Shown here one piece after another: positions 10,154-19,999 of a stretch of DNA of 64,000 nucleotides; position 1 is the stretch's first letter, and each line of letters begins with the position of its first letter. A program made the translations under genes and the position numbers. This DNA comes from an uncultured Capnocytophaga sp. (GTDB lineage: Bacteria > Bacteroidota > Bacteroidia > Flavobacteriales > Flavobacteriaceae). Below the pieces are notes generated by a model. It worked only from the letters and a program-made list of their open reading frames with translations. It was not told the DNA's origin and did not search any database. Where the stretch lies: NCBI RefSeq assembly GCF_937936315.1, contig NZ_CALGWU010000056.1, positions 123,038 through 187,037 of the forward strand, read 5' to 3'.

Positions 10154-10474
10154 ATGAAAATCTAGATCTATTTATTAAATGTTTGCTCTCCGATCTACTA
10201 CAAAAAAACAACAATAGCGAGCCTACTCTACAAAATGCATCTCCTATTGTTCTTACTAAAATAGACAATGGCAACCGCGTGATAATGTAAACTTTCTATT
10301 GGGAGGTAGAACCTCCAGGTTAATGCTGTAATACGATTACCTCTAAACTCGACGATTGGAAGGATAATAGACTATACCGGTAACTCTACACAGCGTTTCG
10401 CTAATAATAGTGAAGGTCGTGTAACAATAAAAGTCCCTGCTAATAGCTACACTATTTGGTCAGTAGAACAATAA
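10154..10474 (+). pseudogene. Internally deleted alpha-amylase (susG-like) remnant
   Basis: Both ends of a GH13 alpha-amylase survive with the middle missing. Around 10255-10360 the plus strand reads GNRVIM-stop-TFYWEVEPPG, then NTITSKLDDWKD, matching the conserved amylase N-terminus (MQxFYWDV..GG.WW.TI..KLDDW) with a CAA-to-TAA change at the Gln codon and a second stop at the Gly. Directly afterwards, in another frame, it reads YTGNSTQRFANNSEGR and VTIKVPANSYTIWSVEQ-stop, the typical C-terminal beta-sandwich end. About 400 codons are therefore deleted and the junction is frameshifted. It lies just where a susG gene would be expected, downstream of susE. The upstream CLLSDLLQKNNNSEP resembles a lipoprotein tether. 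The 535-bp gap between genes holds nothing else that I can see. Confidence 0.85.
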
Positions 10475-10563
10475 CTCTCTGAACTTTCTCAATAGTGAGA
10501 CCCTTGCTGATAACTCACTATTTTAAATAACCAATTAGCTAATAATTCTAATAATCAAACAAA

Positions 10564-13500
10564 ATGAAAAACTACTTTTTAGTCCTTACATTGGCTACAG
10601 CTTTTTCGGTCACAGCACAGCATAAAACCTTACCTGGATTCGATTATGGCAACCCTGCTGCCCCTACAGGTGATGAGTGGCAATCGCCCGAAAACCTATC
10701 TCTTAACAAAGAATATCCGCGAGCCTATTTCTTTTCGTTCAACAACGAGAAACAAGCTACACAAGTGCTGCCAGAGTATTCTCCCTATTGGCAATCCCTC
10801 AATGGGCAATGGGCTTTCCATTGGTGCAAAACCCCCGACCAGCGCCCTAAAGATTTCTATAAAACGGATTACGATACCTCAAAATGGGATGCCATCCCTG
10901 TACCATCCAATTGGAATGTCTATGGTATCCAAAAAGATGGCTCACTCAAATACGGTTTGCCTATCTATGTGAACCAACCCGTGATTTTCTATCACGAACG
11001 CAAGGTCGACGATTGGCGCAAAGGAGTAATGCGTACGCCTCCAACAGATTGGACAACCTATGAATATCGCAATGAGGTAGGATCCTACGTACGCGAGTTT
11101 GAAGTGCCTAACAATTGGGAAGGACGCGAAATCTTTATTGATTTTGATGGAGTAGACTCTTTCTTCTATCTGTGGATCAATGGCAAATACGTAGGTTTCT
11201 CTAAAAACTCTCGCAATGTTGCCTCTTTTGATATTACCCCCTACCTTCAAAAAGGCAAAAATAAAGTAGCGGTAGAAGTGTACCGCAATTCCGATGGCTC
11301 TTTCCTCGAATCTCAAGATATGTTCCGCTTACCAGGGATTTTTAGAACCGTAGCCCTCCGCGCTACCCCCAAAGTCCAAATCTTCAATTTGAATATTCTT
11401 ACCGATACTGATTACAAAACGTGGGACTTACAAGTAAAATCCGAAGTGCGCAACCTCACAAACCAACCTGTAGAAGGCTATTCACTGCGTTACGCAGTCT
11501 ATCCTGCCAAACAATTATACAAAGATGAAGTAACCGAAACCCCTGAACAGCAATGGACAACCAAACTGCCTAAAGCCAATGCCCAAGGTTTTGCTACCAC
11601 TACTTCCTTGCAAAAAGATTGGAAAAACGTGCGTATGTGGTCTGCCGAAGCCCCTTATCGTTACGTGTTAGTTGCTCAATTATTAGATAAAAAAGGCAAA
11701 GTCGTTGAAACTGTCTCATCATACTTTGGATTCCGCAAAGTAGAAATTAAAGATAAAGTCTATTATCTCAACGGACAGGCAATCAAACTCAAAGGTGTAA
11801 ATCGTCACGAAACACACCCAGCACAAGGGCACACGCTCACTCACAAGCAGATGAAAGACGAAATCTTCTTGATGAAACGTAACAATATCAACCACGTGCG
11901 CAACTCTCACTATCCCCCTGATCCTCATTGGTTCTACCTTTGTGATAAATATGGCATCTATTTAGAAAATGAAGCTAATATCGAGTCACACGAGTATTAC
12001 TACGGCAAGGAATCGCTCTCTCACCCCAAAGAATGGGAAAAAGCACACGTTGCCCGCGTAACCGAAATGGTTGAAGCTACTTACAACGCGCCTTCTGTCG
12101 TAATATGGTCACTCGGTAATGAAGGAGGACCTGGTAACAACTTCAAAGCAGCTTACGACCACTTGAAAACCATTGATAAAAGTCGCCCCGTGCAGTACGA
12201 ACGCAATAACGACATTGTGGATATGGGGTCTAATCAATACCCTTCAGTAGCATGGGTAGAGAAAGCTGCTACCGGTGAACTGAATATCAAATACCCTTTC
12301 CACATCTCGGAATATGCTCACTCTATGGGTAATGCTGTCGGCAATCTCGCCGATTATTGGAAAGCAATTGATAGTAGCAAATTCATCTGTGGTGGTGCTA
12401 TCTGGGATTGGGTAGACCAATCAATCTATCATTATACAAAAGACGGTATTCGCTATGAAGGCTATGGAGGTGATTTCGGCGATTATCCTAACGACGGTCA
12501 GTTTGTGATGAACGGAATTATTTTCGCCGATCGCAAACCGAAACCCCAACTCGCCGAAGTGAAAAAAGTGTATCAAAATGTAGCTGTAAAACGCTTTCCT
12601 ATAGAACGATTGAAAGAGGCTTACAAACCTCAGTATTGTCCTCCTGTAGATTATAAAAACCAAAGTAATTTGCAAAAAACTGCTTTTCAGTTGCGCAACA
12701 AAAACTATTTCACCTATATAGAACAAGGAAAAGGAAAATGGCAATTGTTCAAAAATGGTAAAGAAGTGCAACAAGGTAACTTTAGCATACAAAACATTGA
12801 ACCTGAAGGGCATTTCTATGACCTCAGTTTGCAACAATTGGCTCAATCTCTTATTTGGGAAAGAATCATCAGAGAGGAAAATGTCTATGTTATAGAACAC
12901 TCTCCGTTAGAATCTGGGGCTGAGTATTATATCAACTTTAGTTTTTATCAAAATCAACAACCTTGGTCGGCAGAAAAAGAAGAACCTATAGCCCAAGAGC
13001 AATTTTTATTACAAGCAGCAAGTAATTACCCAAGCATTGCTTCAGTAGCTCAAGGTGATAAATTGCAATATAGCAAACGCAAAAATACAATTGTTGGTAA
13101 AGACTTCTCCGTGCAATTCGATTTAGAAAAAGGCACCATTGCCAATTTGCAATATGGCAAACAAACTATTGTACAGAATAGTGATTTTCAACTTAATGCT
13201 TTTCGCGCTTTTGTAAACAACGATGTATGGGCATATCAACAATGGTTTAACAAAGGATTGCACAACTTGCAACACAAAGCCTTATCGCACAAAGTAACCA
13301 AAAACGATAATGGCAGTTATAGCTTTGCCTTCACTGTACAATCACAAGCGCCTAATGGGGCACAACTCATAGGTAAACCTAGTGCTGCCGATCATCGCAT
13401 TGAGGAATTTACTAATAAACCTTTCGATAACGACAATTTCCGCTTCGTTACCAACCAAGTGTTTACCGTCTATCCCGATGGCTCTATTGAGGTACAAGCA

Positions 13501-14526
13501 GCTATCGCATCCAATGAACCTACTGCTGTGTTGCCACAAATAGGATATCAATTAAAACTTACTGAAGACTTTAAGCACTCTACCTATTATGGTCGAGGTC
13601 CTCAGGATAATTATTCTGATAGAAAAACGGGAGCTTTTGTGAATATACACTGCGAGGATGCCGAATATCCTCTGCCAAATTCAGGAACGTCTTTTCCAAA
13701 ACCTCAAGATATGGGGCATCACCAAGATACCCGTTGGGTAGCCCTAAATACTCTTAAAAATAAAACAGGAGTATTGTTCGTGAGTAATTCTACTATGGAT
13801 TTTTCAGCTTTGAGATACTCTCCTCAGCAACTCACCCTGGCAGGACATCCTTACCAATTGCCTAAACCAGATGGTACTTATTTGCAACTCAATGCTGCCA
13901 CTACAGGGCTAGGGGGGAATAGCTGCGGCCCTACTCCGCTTGTGCGCGATAGAGTAATGGCAAAACCAACGCATTTTAGCTTTATTATACGCCCTTTGCA
14001 GTTAGATAAATCGCCAATTGAAGATGCCATCATAGCTCAAGCGCAAGTAACCCCTGCCACTTCAGCTCCTGATTTTGCTACAAATTTAGAAAAATCCAAA
14101 GGAGTGCCTATGAAAGTAATTTTCACTAGTAGTGAAGAAGTCGATTCAGGAGAGGCTGCTCACTTGATTGATAATGATCCTAACACAATATGGCATAGTG
14201 CCTATAGCATCACTGTAGCAAAATACCCTCATTGGGTAGACTTCGATCTGATGAAAGAAACCCTCGTAACGGGTATTAGCTACTTGCCCCGTACTGATGG
14301 ATACAAAACCGGTGATATAAAGGATTTTACTGTATCGGTAAGTAATGATGGGCAACATTGGGAAGAAATACACAAAGGAACTTTCCCCTTAAAAGATGGT
14401 AGTCCGCAAAAATCTTTCTTTGCCAAACCTGTAAAAGCTCGCTATTTGCGATTCACAGCCCTAAGCGAACAATATGGGCAAGACTACGTAAGTGGTGCTG
14501 AACTACAAATCTTAGATAAAAAATAA
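10564..14526 (+). CDS. GH2 beta-galactosidase with C-terminal discoidin-like domain
   Basis: This large secreted glycosidase of the LacZ family hydrolyses terminal beta-galactosides. The signal peptide (residues 1-18) ends SVTAQ. A jelly-roll sugar-binding domain, Ig-like domain and TIM barrel follow; the acid/base Glu520 is in SLGNEGGPGNN and the nucleophile Glu583 in HISEYAHSMGN. A beta-galactosidase small-chain domain occupies roughly residues 850-1160 (FSVQFDLEKGTIANLQYG; STYYGRGPQDNYSDR). The last ~130 residues form an F5/8 type C (discoidin-like) module (LIDNDPNTIWHSAY; YLRFTALSEQYG), making the protein about 300 residues longer than LacZ. It follows the amylase remnant and is closed by its own terminator. 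The natural substrate could be host glycan galactose; this is inferred. Confidence 0.92.
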   Translation: MKNYFLVLTLATAFSVTAQHKTLPGFDYGNPAAPTGDEWQSPENLSLNKEYPRAYFFSFNNEKQATQVLPEYSPYWQSLNGQWAFHWCKTPDQRPKDFYKTDYDTSKWDAIPVPSNWNVYGIQKDGSLKYGLPIYVNQPVIFYHERKVDDWRKGVMRTPPTDWTTYEYRNEVGSYVREFEVPNNWEGREIFIDFDGVDSFFYLWINGKYVGFSKNSRNVASFDITPYLQKGKNKVAVEVYRNSDGSFLESQDMFRLPGIFRTVALRATPKVQIFNLNILTDTDYKTWDLQVKSEVRNLTNQPVEGYSLRYAVYPAKQLYKDEVTETPEQQWTTKLPKANAQGFATTTSLQKDWKNVRMWSAEAPYRYVLVAQLLDKKGKVVETVSSYFGFRKVEIKDKVYYLNGQAIKLKGVNRHETHPAQGHTLTHKQMKDEIFLMKRNNINHVRNSHYPPDPHWFYLCDKYGIYLENEANIESHEYYYGKESLSHPKEWEKAHVARVTEMVEATYNAPSVVIWSLGNEGGPGNNFKAAYDHLKTIDKSRPVQYERNNDIVDMGSNQYPSVAWVEKAATGELNIKYPFHISEYAHSMGNAVGNLADYWKAIDSSKFICGGAIWDWVDQSIYHYTKDGIRYEGYGGDFGDYPNDGQFVMNGIIFADRKPKPQLAEVKKVYQNVAVKRFPIERLKEAYKPQYCPPVDYKNQSNLQKTAFQLRNKNYFTYIEQGKGKWQLFKNGKEVQQGNFSIQNIEPEGHFYDLSLQQLAQSLIWERIIREENVYVIEHSPLESGAEYYINFSFYQNQQPWSAEKEEPIAQEQFLLQAASNYPSIASVAQGDKLQYSKRKNTIVGKDFSVQFDLEKGTIANLQYGKQTIVQNSDFQLNAFRAFVNNDVWAYQQWFNKGLHNLQHKALSHKVTKNDNGSYSFAFTVQSQAPNGAQLIGKPSAADHRIEEFTNKPFDNDNFRFVTNQVFTVYPDGSIEVQAAIASNEPTAVLPQIGYQLKLTEDFKHSTYYGRGPQDNYSDRKTGAFVNIHCEDAEYPLPNSGTSFPKPQDMGHHQDTRWVALNTLKNKTGVLFVSNSTMDFSALRYSPQQLTLAGHPYQLPKPDGTYLQLNAATTGLGGNSCGPTPLVRDRVMAKPTHFSFIIRPLQLDKSPIEDAIIAQAQVTPATSAPDFATNLEKSKGVPMKVIFTSSEEVDSGEAAHLIDNDPNTIWHSAYSITVAKYPHWVDFDLMKETLVTGISYLPRTDGYKTGDIKDFTVSVSNDGQHWEEIHKGTFPLKDGSPQKSFFAKPVKARYLRFTALSEQYGQDYVSGAELQILDKK

Positions 14527-14540
14527 AAGATAATAAAAAA

Positions 14541-14573
14541 AAAAAGCTACTCAAAATCCTTGAGTAGCTTTTT
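14541..14573. terminator. Bidirectional terminator between convergent genes
   Basis: A 13-bp perfect stem (AAAAAGCTACTCA at 14541-14553 with its complement at 14561-14573) has A- and T-tracts on both sides. It can stop transcription from the GH2 gene and from the minus-strand operon. Confidence 0.85.
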
Positions 14574-14610
14574 TTAGGGTTTCACTTTCTTGAACTAGCA
14601 AATAGAAATG

Positions 14611-15093
14611 CTATTTTTTATCAGTATAGTACTTTTGTCGGCGAACTTCATTAGATTTGTTTTCTTTGCTATAAATCTCTTCGTAATCTGGAGTGTATAA
14701 GGCGTCGGGTACTACATTGTAATCAAATACTACTTCGGTTTCGCCATTAGGAAAATTGCCATATATTTTGATAAAGTGTTTTACATAGCCTATGTTCTTT
14801 TTGCTATCGTTAATAATTTTGATGTATCCTGTTTCGCCAGCTCTAACAAGGCCAAATGATTTTTTATCAACAGCCATACAGCCACAAGAGGTTTGTATGT
14901 CGGTAATTTTAAGGAAATGTTCACCTGTATTTTTAACAGAGATGTTTATTTCAAACAATTCACCTTGTACCACAGGGTAATAATGACGAACAGGGTCGAT
15001 AATTTTGATGGTAGTAGGAGGGTATAGTTCAGAAGCGTCGCGGCAGCTCACTAATAATAGGCTTGCTAATAAAAAAGTAAATAGAGATTTCAT
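14611..15093 (-). CDS. DUF1573 lipoprotein
   Basis: A 160-residue predicted lipoprotein: signal peptide with lipobox LLVSC (Cys17), then an Ig-like DUF1573 domain. The family hallmark TSCGCM is present (about residues 88-93), followed by the RAGETGYIKI segment. DUF1573 proteins are widespread periplasmic or surface proteins of Bacteroidota without an established biochemical role. It is the last gene of a five-gene minus-strand operon, 12 bp downstream of the DUF4838 gene, which suggests an accessory part in the envelope or polysaccharide process encoded there. The role is unknown. Confidence 0.75.
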   Translation of the reverse strand: MKSLFTFLLASLLLVSCRDASELYPPTTIKIIDPVRHYYPVVQGELFEINISVKNTGEHFLKITDIQTSCGCMAVDKKSFGLVRAGETGYIKIINDSKKNIGYVKHFIKIYGNFPNGETEVVFDYNVVPDALYTPDYEEIYSKENKSNEVRRQKYYTDKK

Positions 15094-15105
15094 TGTAAAA
15101 AAATA

Positions 15106-17244
15106 TTAAGGTATTAAACGAATTTCGGAGGTAGCCATCAAGTTACGTTTCTTAGAGGTGTTTCTATAGATGCGCACTTCAGTTTTATTACTATCAGATA
15201 GGTCTACATCGGTTGTAATTATTCTGTTCATGACTCCAGTTTGTATAGGAGGAACCATTGTTTTATAAAGTTTATCGTTTTTATAAATTTCTATTTTTGT
15301 AGGCATATAAAAACGTCCTTCTTCATTTTGCAGAAAGCTTAAGGCTATTTTTTTAGCTTTTTTAGTTTGGCTTTGTGAGGGGAGTAGGACTTTTAAGTCA
15401 TCTATGGAGTTGATAACCCAACCGATGTGATAATCAAGAGGGAATCCTTCTAGGCCATCGGTGAGTACAGAGAGGTTTTGGTAATCCTCATCCAAGGTGC
15501 TTTTGGCGATGAGTTGTTCTCCTAATATAAGATTTTGTAAATTAGAGCGTGTAAGTAAAGCTTTCCACTGATTGATATAGCCCTTTACAGAGCCTTTTTC
15601 ATCTTCTTGGTAGCGAGCCATTTCTTTGTACTTACTACTTTTGTTTAAGGCATCTATCCATTGTTGTACTTGAGGTTGAGGTAGCAAGCTATAGTCTTTG
15701 CGCTGAGCAAATCCATAGTTGTTAAAACCATTAGTATAGGCTATTTGCAGACGAGTAAAGCTGAGAGCGCTATATAATTTTTCTAAAGCTTTGTGTTCTT
15801 CACCTTGTGTTTTAGGGAGTATAGCTCCTAATTTGTCGTAAAAATTCACGAACAGTTCTACTGATAGGTAAGTTTGCAGAGCATTAGTGAAATTTCCATA
15901 AGGCAGCAAAGGTCTGTTCTTTTGTTGTTGAGCATTTTCTAGTGAAAGATAAAAGTCAGTGAGTAGTGAGCCTGATATAGGGTAATATTGTTTGAAAAAT
16001 CGAGTTACTAAATCGTCTACCGATAGGGTTTCGTCTATCAGTAATGATGTCATTACAAAAGTTTGGACATCATTGAAAGAGCTATAGTCATAGCCACTTC
16101 CGTTGATAAATACACCTTTAACGCCTTTTTCTTTAAAAGATTTTAGTTGTTTTTGAAATCCTTTGAGGATAGGGTAGGGGGTGAAATAGTCGTCAAAGTC
16201 ACAAGCGTAATCCCATAGGTATATTTCAGATGTTTTAGGTTTCCATTGTTGGAGAGTATTGTAGAACTCTTGGGTTGCTTTATGGTTGTTGAGTGCTATA
16301 CCTTTGGGTATGTCTATGGTGCTAATGATTACCCCTGTGTTATTGGCTAATTTTTGTGCAGGAGGAGTTTTGGTAGTGAGGTAGCTGGAAGTAAAAAATG
16401 TGTGTTTAGGAAAACGTTCGGCCAGTTTATTTATCATAAAGCTCACCGAAGGAGTAGCGTTAGAGGTTGTGCTTCCTAATGCTTTATTTTTAGGGCTATC
16501 ACTAACGATTGTATTATCATTGGGCATTATCACAAACTTCATAGGGATTTCAGTTCCGAAGTTGTCGATAATATAATTTTCGATTTCTTTATAGAGAGCC
16601 TCGGAGGTAAAATCTAATTGAGATTTGTTGCGTTGTCCATCTACAGTAGCAAAGATATCGTTATTAGTTTTATCTATTATTTTGGAGAGGTTATGCCCCC
16701 ATAACCCCCAGTCTATTTCGATGTTATGAGAGTTATAAATTTGATTGAAATCTTCGTTTAAATTAGGTAAGAAGTGAGGTTCGCGATAAGCAAAGGCAAA
16801 GTTAGTACATTTTTTGTTTAAATTGATAATAGAAGGGTTCAAATCAGGAGCTTGTATTGATGGGTCATCCTCACTAATTTTTTTAATAAACTGATAGATG
16901 AGCCATTTTAAAGAGCGTTCGGTTTTGGCTGTGATGAGCCATTGTTTGTTTTCGTTTTTCAAGCAATAATCATAGGAAAGACTATTGTCTACTTTTACTT
17001 TTAGGTTTAAAAAATTTGTGTTACTTCCATTGAGTATTACCCTTTGGGGGTCTGTTACTCTATTTTTTAGATGGTCATAGAAGTATTTAGCCCATTTTTC
17101 GTCTATTTTTGAGGCATTAGCTTGTGTGCTAATGTTATATCCTTTAGAGAGTAGAGAAAATTGAGCATTAGGAGTACTTTCGGCATTGCTTTGGCATGTT
17201 CCTAAAAAGAGGAAATAAAGAGCCAGTATGCTAAAACGAAACAT
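15106..17244 (-). CDS. DUF4838-like putative glycosidase, exported
   Basis: An exported protein of about 712 residues. The N-terminus MFRFSILALYFLFLGTC is a signal peptide with a weak lipobox; an ATG at 17253 would add three residues and lengthen the overlap with the upstream TPR gene. An N-terminal glucuronidase-type alpha/beta region (residues ~60-130, ending SLKWLIYQFIKK) precedes a TIM-barrel-like domain with REPHF, DWGLWGHNL and YLWDYACDFDDYFTPYP, which match the DUF4838 pattern (a W-Y-x-x-D/N-F segment followed by P-x-P). The C-terminal ~130 residues look like a beta-sandwich. DUF4838 is related in fold to GH20/GH67-like enzymes. Its place beside a GT2 synthase and OM barrel suggests a role in trimming or releasing the polymer. 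The activity is inferred and unproven. Confidence 0.6.
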   Translation of the reverse strand: MFRFSILALYFLFLGTCQSNAESTPNAQFSLLSKGYNISTQANASKIDEKWAKYFYDHLKNRVTDPQRVILNGSNTNFLNLKVKVDNSLSYDYCLKNENKQWLITAKTERSLKWLIYQFIKKISEDDPSIQAPDLNPSIINLNKKCTNFAFAYREPHFLPNLNEDFNQIYNSHNIEIDWGLWGHNLSKIIDKTNNDIFATVDGQRNKSQLDFTSEALYKEIENYIIDNFGTEIPMKFVIMPNDNTIVSDSPKNKALGSTTSNATPSVSFMINKLAERFPKHTFFTSSYLTTKTPPAQKLANNTGVIISTIDIPKGIALNNHKATQEFYNTLQQWKPKTSEIYLWDYACDFDDYFTPYPILKGFQKQLKSFKEKGVKGVFINGSGYDYSSFNDVQTFVMTSLLIDETLSVDDLVTRFFKQYYPISGSLLTDFYLSLENAQQQKNRPLLPYGNFTNALQTYLSVELFVNFYDKLGAILPKTQGEEHKALEKLYSALSFTRLQIAYTNGFNNYGFAQRKDYSLLPQPQVQQWIDALNKSSKYKEMARYQEDEKGSVKGYINQWKALLTRSNLQNLILGEQLIAKSTLDEDYQNLSVLTDGLEGFPLDYHIGWVINSIDDLKVLLPSQSQTKKAKKIALSFLQNEEGRFYMPTKIEIYKNDKLYKTMVPPIQTGVMNRIITTDVDLSDSNKTEVRIYRNTSKKRNLMATSEIRLIP

Positions 17245-19987
17245 ATATACCAAAGATTAAGTTATACAAATCACTATAGTCTAAACCGTTGTAGTAGTTA
17301 TACCAAACGCCTGAGAGTGATAGCGCTAATTTATCGGTGAGCATATATTGCCCTGTACCTCCAAAATTGGCATTGGTAGTAGAGAATTGCCCGTAGAGTT
17401 GATAGTTGAGAATTTCATCAACGGGTGCTGATCCTACCCCTCCGAAGATAGCTAAGAAACTGCGTTTGTCTAATAAGTTGTATTGTATTTTTGCAAAGGT
17501 GTTGTAATAGAGATTGCTATTGAGTGAGACTCCAGTAAGTTTAGCGTTAAAGGTAAAATCGTCTAATACTTTGGTAGCGCCTAAATGAGCTTGTATGAGG
17601 TTGGGGTCGTCAGTAGAGCGAATTTTTTTATAGCCAGCACCTATTTCGGCTTCCCAATCGTTGCGTAAGGCTCTATGAAAAGTGAGGTTTGCCATATACT
17701 CTGGGAAGTAATGGTTTGAAATAGCGGCATTTACATCAAAGTACCATTTGTAGTTCAAAATATGAGTCCATGCTAGTTGTCCTTGGAAAGCGCGTTTATC
17801 GGCTCTACCTGATGAGGCAATTCCTATAGAGTAGGTATTTTTAGTTTGGTATCTGTTGTAGATAGCTGTAAAAATTCCTGGGAGTTTATTGTCTTTCAGT
17901 TCGTTTTGTTGATAGAAGAACTGCATTTCATTTTTGTGATTTTTGTACTTCAAATAGTTTAAGTGTCTTTTAAAGTCGTCTAACTCTACTAGTGAAGGTT
18001 GAAATTGCCGTTGGTAATAATAAGCGCTGTCATATTGTTTTTGTACTTCAAACATACGCCCACGTTCGTATTGTAGTCTTTTGTTTAGAGGATCATATTT
18101 TAGTGCTTTCAACAAGAAGTTTTGAGATTCGTTATAATTTCTATCTTTATGAGATTTTTTGGCGAGTTTTTCAGAGGCTTCGGCATAGGCTTTAGCGAGG
18201 TCTTTGTTATGTGAATATTTTTCTAGGTAAGGGGTTAGGACGTTTATTGCTTCTTGTGGTTTATCATCGCGGGTATAAGCATATGCTTCTTGTTCTACAA
18301 AGAAGAAGTCGTCAGGATAAAGTTCTTTTCCTTTTTGTGTATAGCTCAGCACTTCATTGTTATTGTTTAGTAATGATGAGGTGCCTATAAGGTATTTTAG
18401 TCCTTGGCTGCTATTTTCTTTAAGGGCTATGAGTTTTTTTTGTTGTTCATAGGCTGTCTTAGCATCTCCTTTTTCGTTTAGATGTTTGATATAAGCCAAG
18501 GCAGTTTCTTCGTAACCACTCACGAAGAGATTGTTGTTTTCGGGGGTACTTTCATCAATAAGTTTTTCATAAATATTGAGGGCTTCTTTGTATTTTTCAA
18601 GTCCTGTGAGAGCAGTTGCTTTCTTTATGAGGTTGTTTTTGTTGTTTGGGTATAGTTCTATAAGGGTATTAGCTTGTTCTAGGGCTTTGTTATATTCTTT
18701 ATTTTGCAAATAAGCTCCATACAAAGCGCTAATAGCGTCTTCTCGCCAATCGAGGTTTGTTTGTGAGGCTACAAATTGCAAATCGGGGATAGCTTCTGTG
18801 TAGCGTCCTTCTTGGGCTAATTGTTGTCCTCGGTTGTATCGGTATTGAAAATAGTTGTTTTTGATGTCGGAATCGCTAGAGAATTTAGTATAGAGTTCTT
18901 CCAATATGTTATAAGCCTCTTTTTCTTGGTTAGTAAGCATCAAAAGGCTGTATTTTTTTGACAATAGATCTTTTGTGCGCCCTTTGCTTTTGATCCCTTT
19001 TTCAATATAAATAGCGGCATCAGTATAGTAGCCTTTAGTAATAGAGTTGTTGATCAGGTAATCTAAGGCTTCTAGGTTTGAAGGGTTGTTTTCGTATAAT
19101 TTCCCATAGAGTACATAGGGGTCTGATTGATTTTGATAAAGAGCAGCTTGGCTAAGCAAATCGTTGTAGTTTTTTATCATTTGAGGTGATTTATTACCTT
19201 TTCTCATCTCTTGTTGAATAAATTCTACAGCTTCTACATAGCGGCTCATATCAGTTAAAATACCTATTTTGCGGTTGATAAGTTCTTGGTTTTTAGGTAA
19301 GTTTTGCAATCCTCGATTTGCATAGGTAAGGGCTTTTTCCTTATCACCTGATAGTAAGTAGGTGTTGATTAGAGTAAGATAAGCCTCTTCGTCCTTAGGA
19401 TTAAGGCGCAAGTTTTCTTGTTCCATTTTTATGGCTTCGTCTATATTGCCTTTTTTCTTTTCTTGAACAGATTGTACTTGCAATGAATATATATAATCTT
19501 TCTTAAACTGTTGATCTTGAGGGTAGATTACTCTAATGCGTTTTAATAGGCGATTAGCTTCTATGTCATTGCCTTGTAGGCGGTAAATGGCTATTTTTTT
19601 GCGCCACAATTCAGCGTCATATGGGCTTGTTTCTAGCAGTTCATTAATGTAACATATAGCACTTGAATAGTGTTTTTCAACAGTTTCAATATTGGCGAGT
19701 ATTTCTTTAGCGGCAACGTGTTTAGGCATTTCATCTAAGGTTTTGAGTAGATGATAACGCGACTTGTTGTAGTTCTGTTTTTGGTAATAGTATTTTCCCA
19801 TAAGAAACTGGATGTCTCCGTTTTTAGGGAACTGAGCAATGTTTTCGTCTAATAATTTTTTAGCTTGTTCATATTTTGCTGTTTCAAAGTACTTTTCGAT
19901 TTGCTTGAGTACTTGTTTGTCTTGTGCTGAGAGGCTTGCACAGGATAATAAAAGGAAAAGACTGCTATATATTTTTATTTTCTTCAT
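17231..19987 (-). CDS. TPR protein fused to YaiO-like outer-membrane barrel
   Basis: A 918-residue exported protein: signal peptide (SCASLSAQ), about 650 residues of tetratricopeptide helices (for example AKKLLDENIAQFPKNGDIQF and KALEQANTLIELYPNNKNN), then a C-terminal beta-barrel of roughly 250 residues beginning near KNTYSIGIASSGRADKRAF and ending in an aromatic strand YNLIFGIYVSF. The barrel resembles the YaiO family. Periplasmic TPR plus OM barrel is the architecture of the export porins PgaA, AlgK/AlgE and PelB, and it lies 12 bp downstream of a processive-type GT2 gene. I therefore read it as the outer-membrane export component of a polysaccharide system. This is inference from architecture and context; the barrel itself is not clearly PgaA-like. 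Confidence 0.72.
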   Translation of the reverse strand: MKKIKIYSSLFLLLSCASLSAQDKQVLKQIEKYFETAKYEQAKKLLDENIAQFPKNGDIQFLMGKYYYQKQNYNKSRYHLLKTLDEMPKHVAAKEILANIETVEKHYSSAICYINELLETSPYDAELWRKKIAIYRLQGNDIEANRLLKRIRVIYPQDQQFKKDYIYSLQVQSVQEKKKGNIDEAIKMEQENLRLNPKDEEAYLTLINTYLLSGDKEKALTYANRGLQNLPKNQELINRKIGILTDMSRYVEAVEFIQQEMRKGNKSPQMIKNYNDLLSQAALYQNQSDPYVLYGKLYENNPSNLEALDYLINNSITKGYYTDAAIYIEKGIKSKGRTKDLLSKKYSLLMLTNQEKEAYNILEELYTKFSSDSDIKNNYFQYRYNRGQQLAQEGRYTEAIPDLQFVASQTNLDWREDAISALYGAYLQNKEYNKALEQANTLIELYPNNKNNLIKKATALTGLEKYKEALNIYEKLIDESTPENNNLFVSGYEETALAYIKHLNEKGDAKTAYEQQKKLIALKENSSQGLKYLIGTSSLLNNNNEVLSYTQKGKELYPDDFFFVEQEAYAYTRDDKPQEAINVLTPYLEKYSHNKDLAKAYAEASEKLAKKSHKDRNYNESQNFLLKALKYDPLNKRLQYERGRMFEVQKQYDSAYYYQRQFQPSLVELDDFKRHLNYLKYKNHKNEMQFFYQQNELKDNKLPGIFTAIYNRYQTKNTYSIGIASSGRADKRAFQGQLAWTHILNYKWYFDVNAAISNHYFPEYMANLTFHRALRNDWEAEIGAGYKKIRSTDDPNLIQAHLGATKVLDDFTFNAKLTGVSLNSNLYYNTFAKIQYNLLDKRSFLAIFGGVGSAPVDEILNYQLYGQFSTTNANFGGTGQYMLTDKLALSLSGVWYNYYNGLDYSDLYNLIFGIYVSF

Positions 19988-19999
19988 TATTTCTATTTT

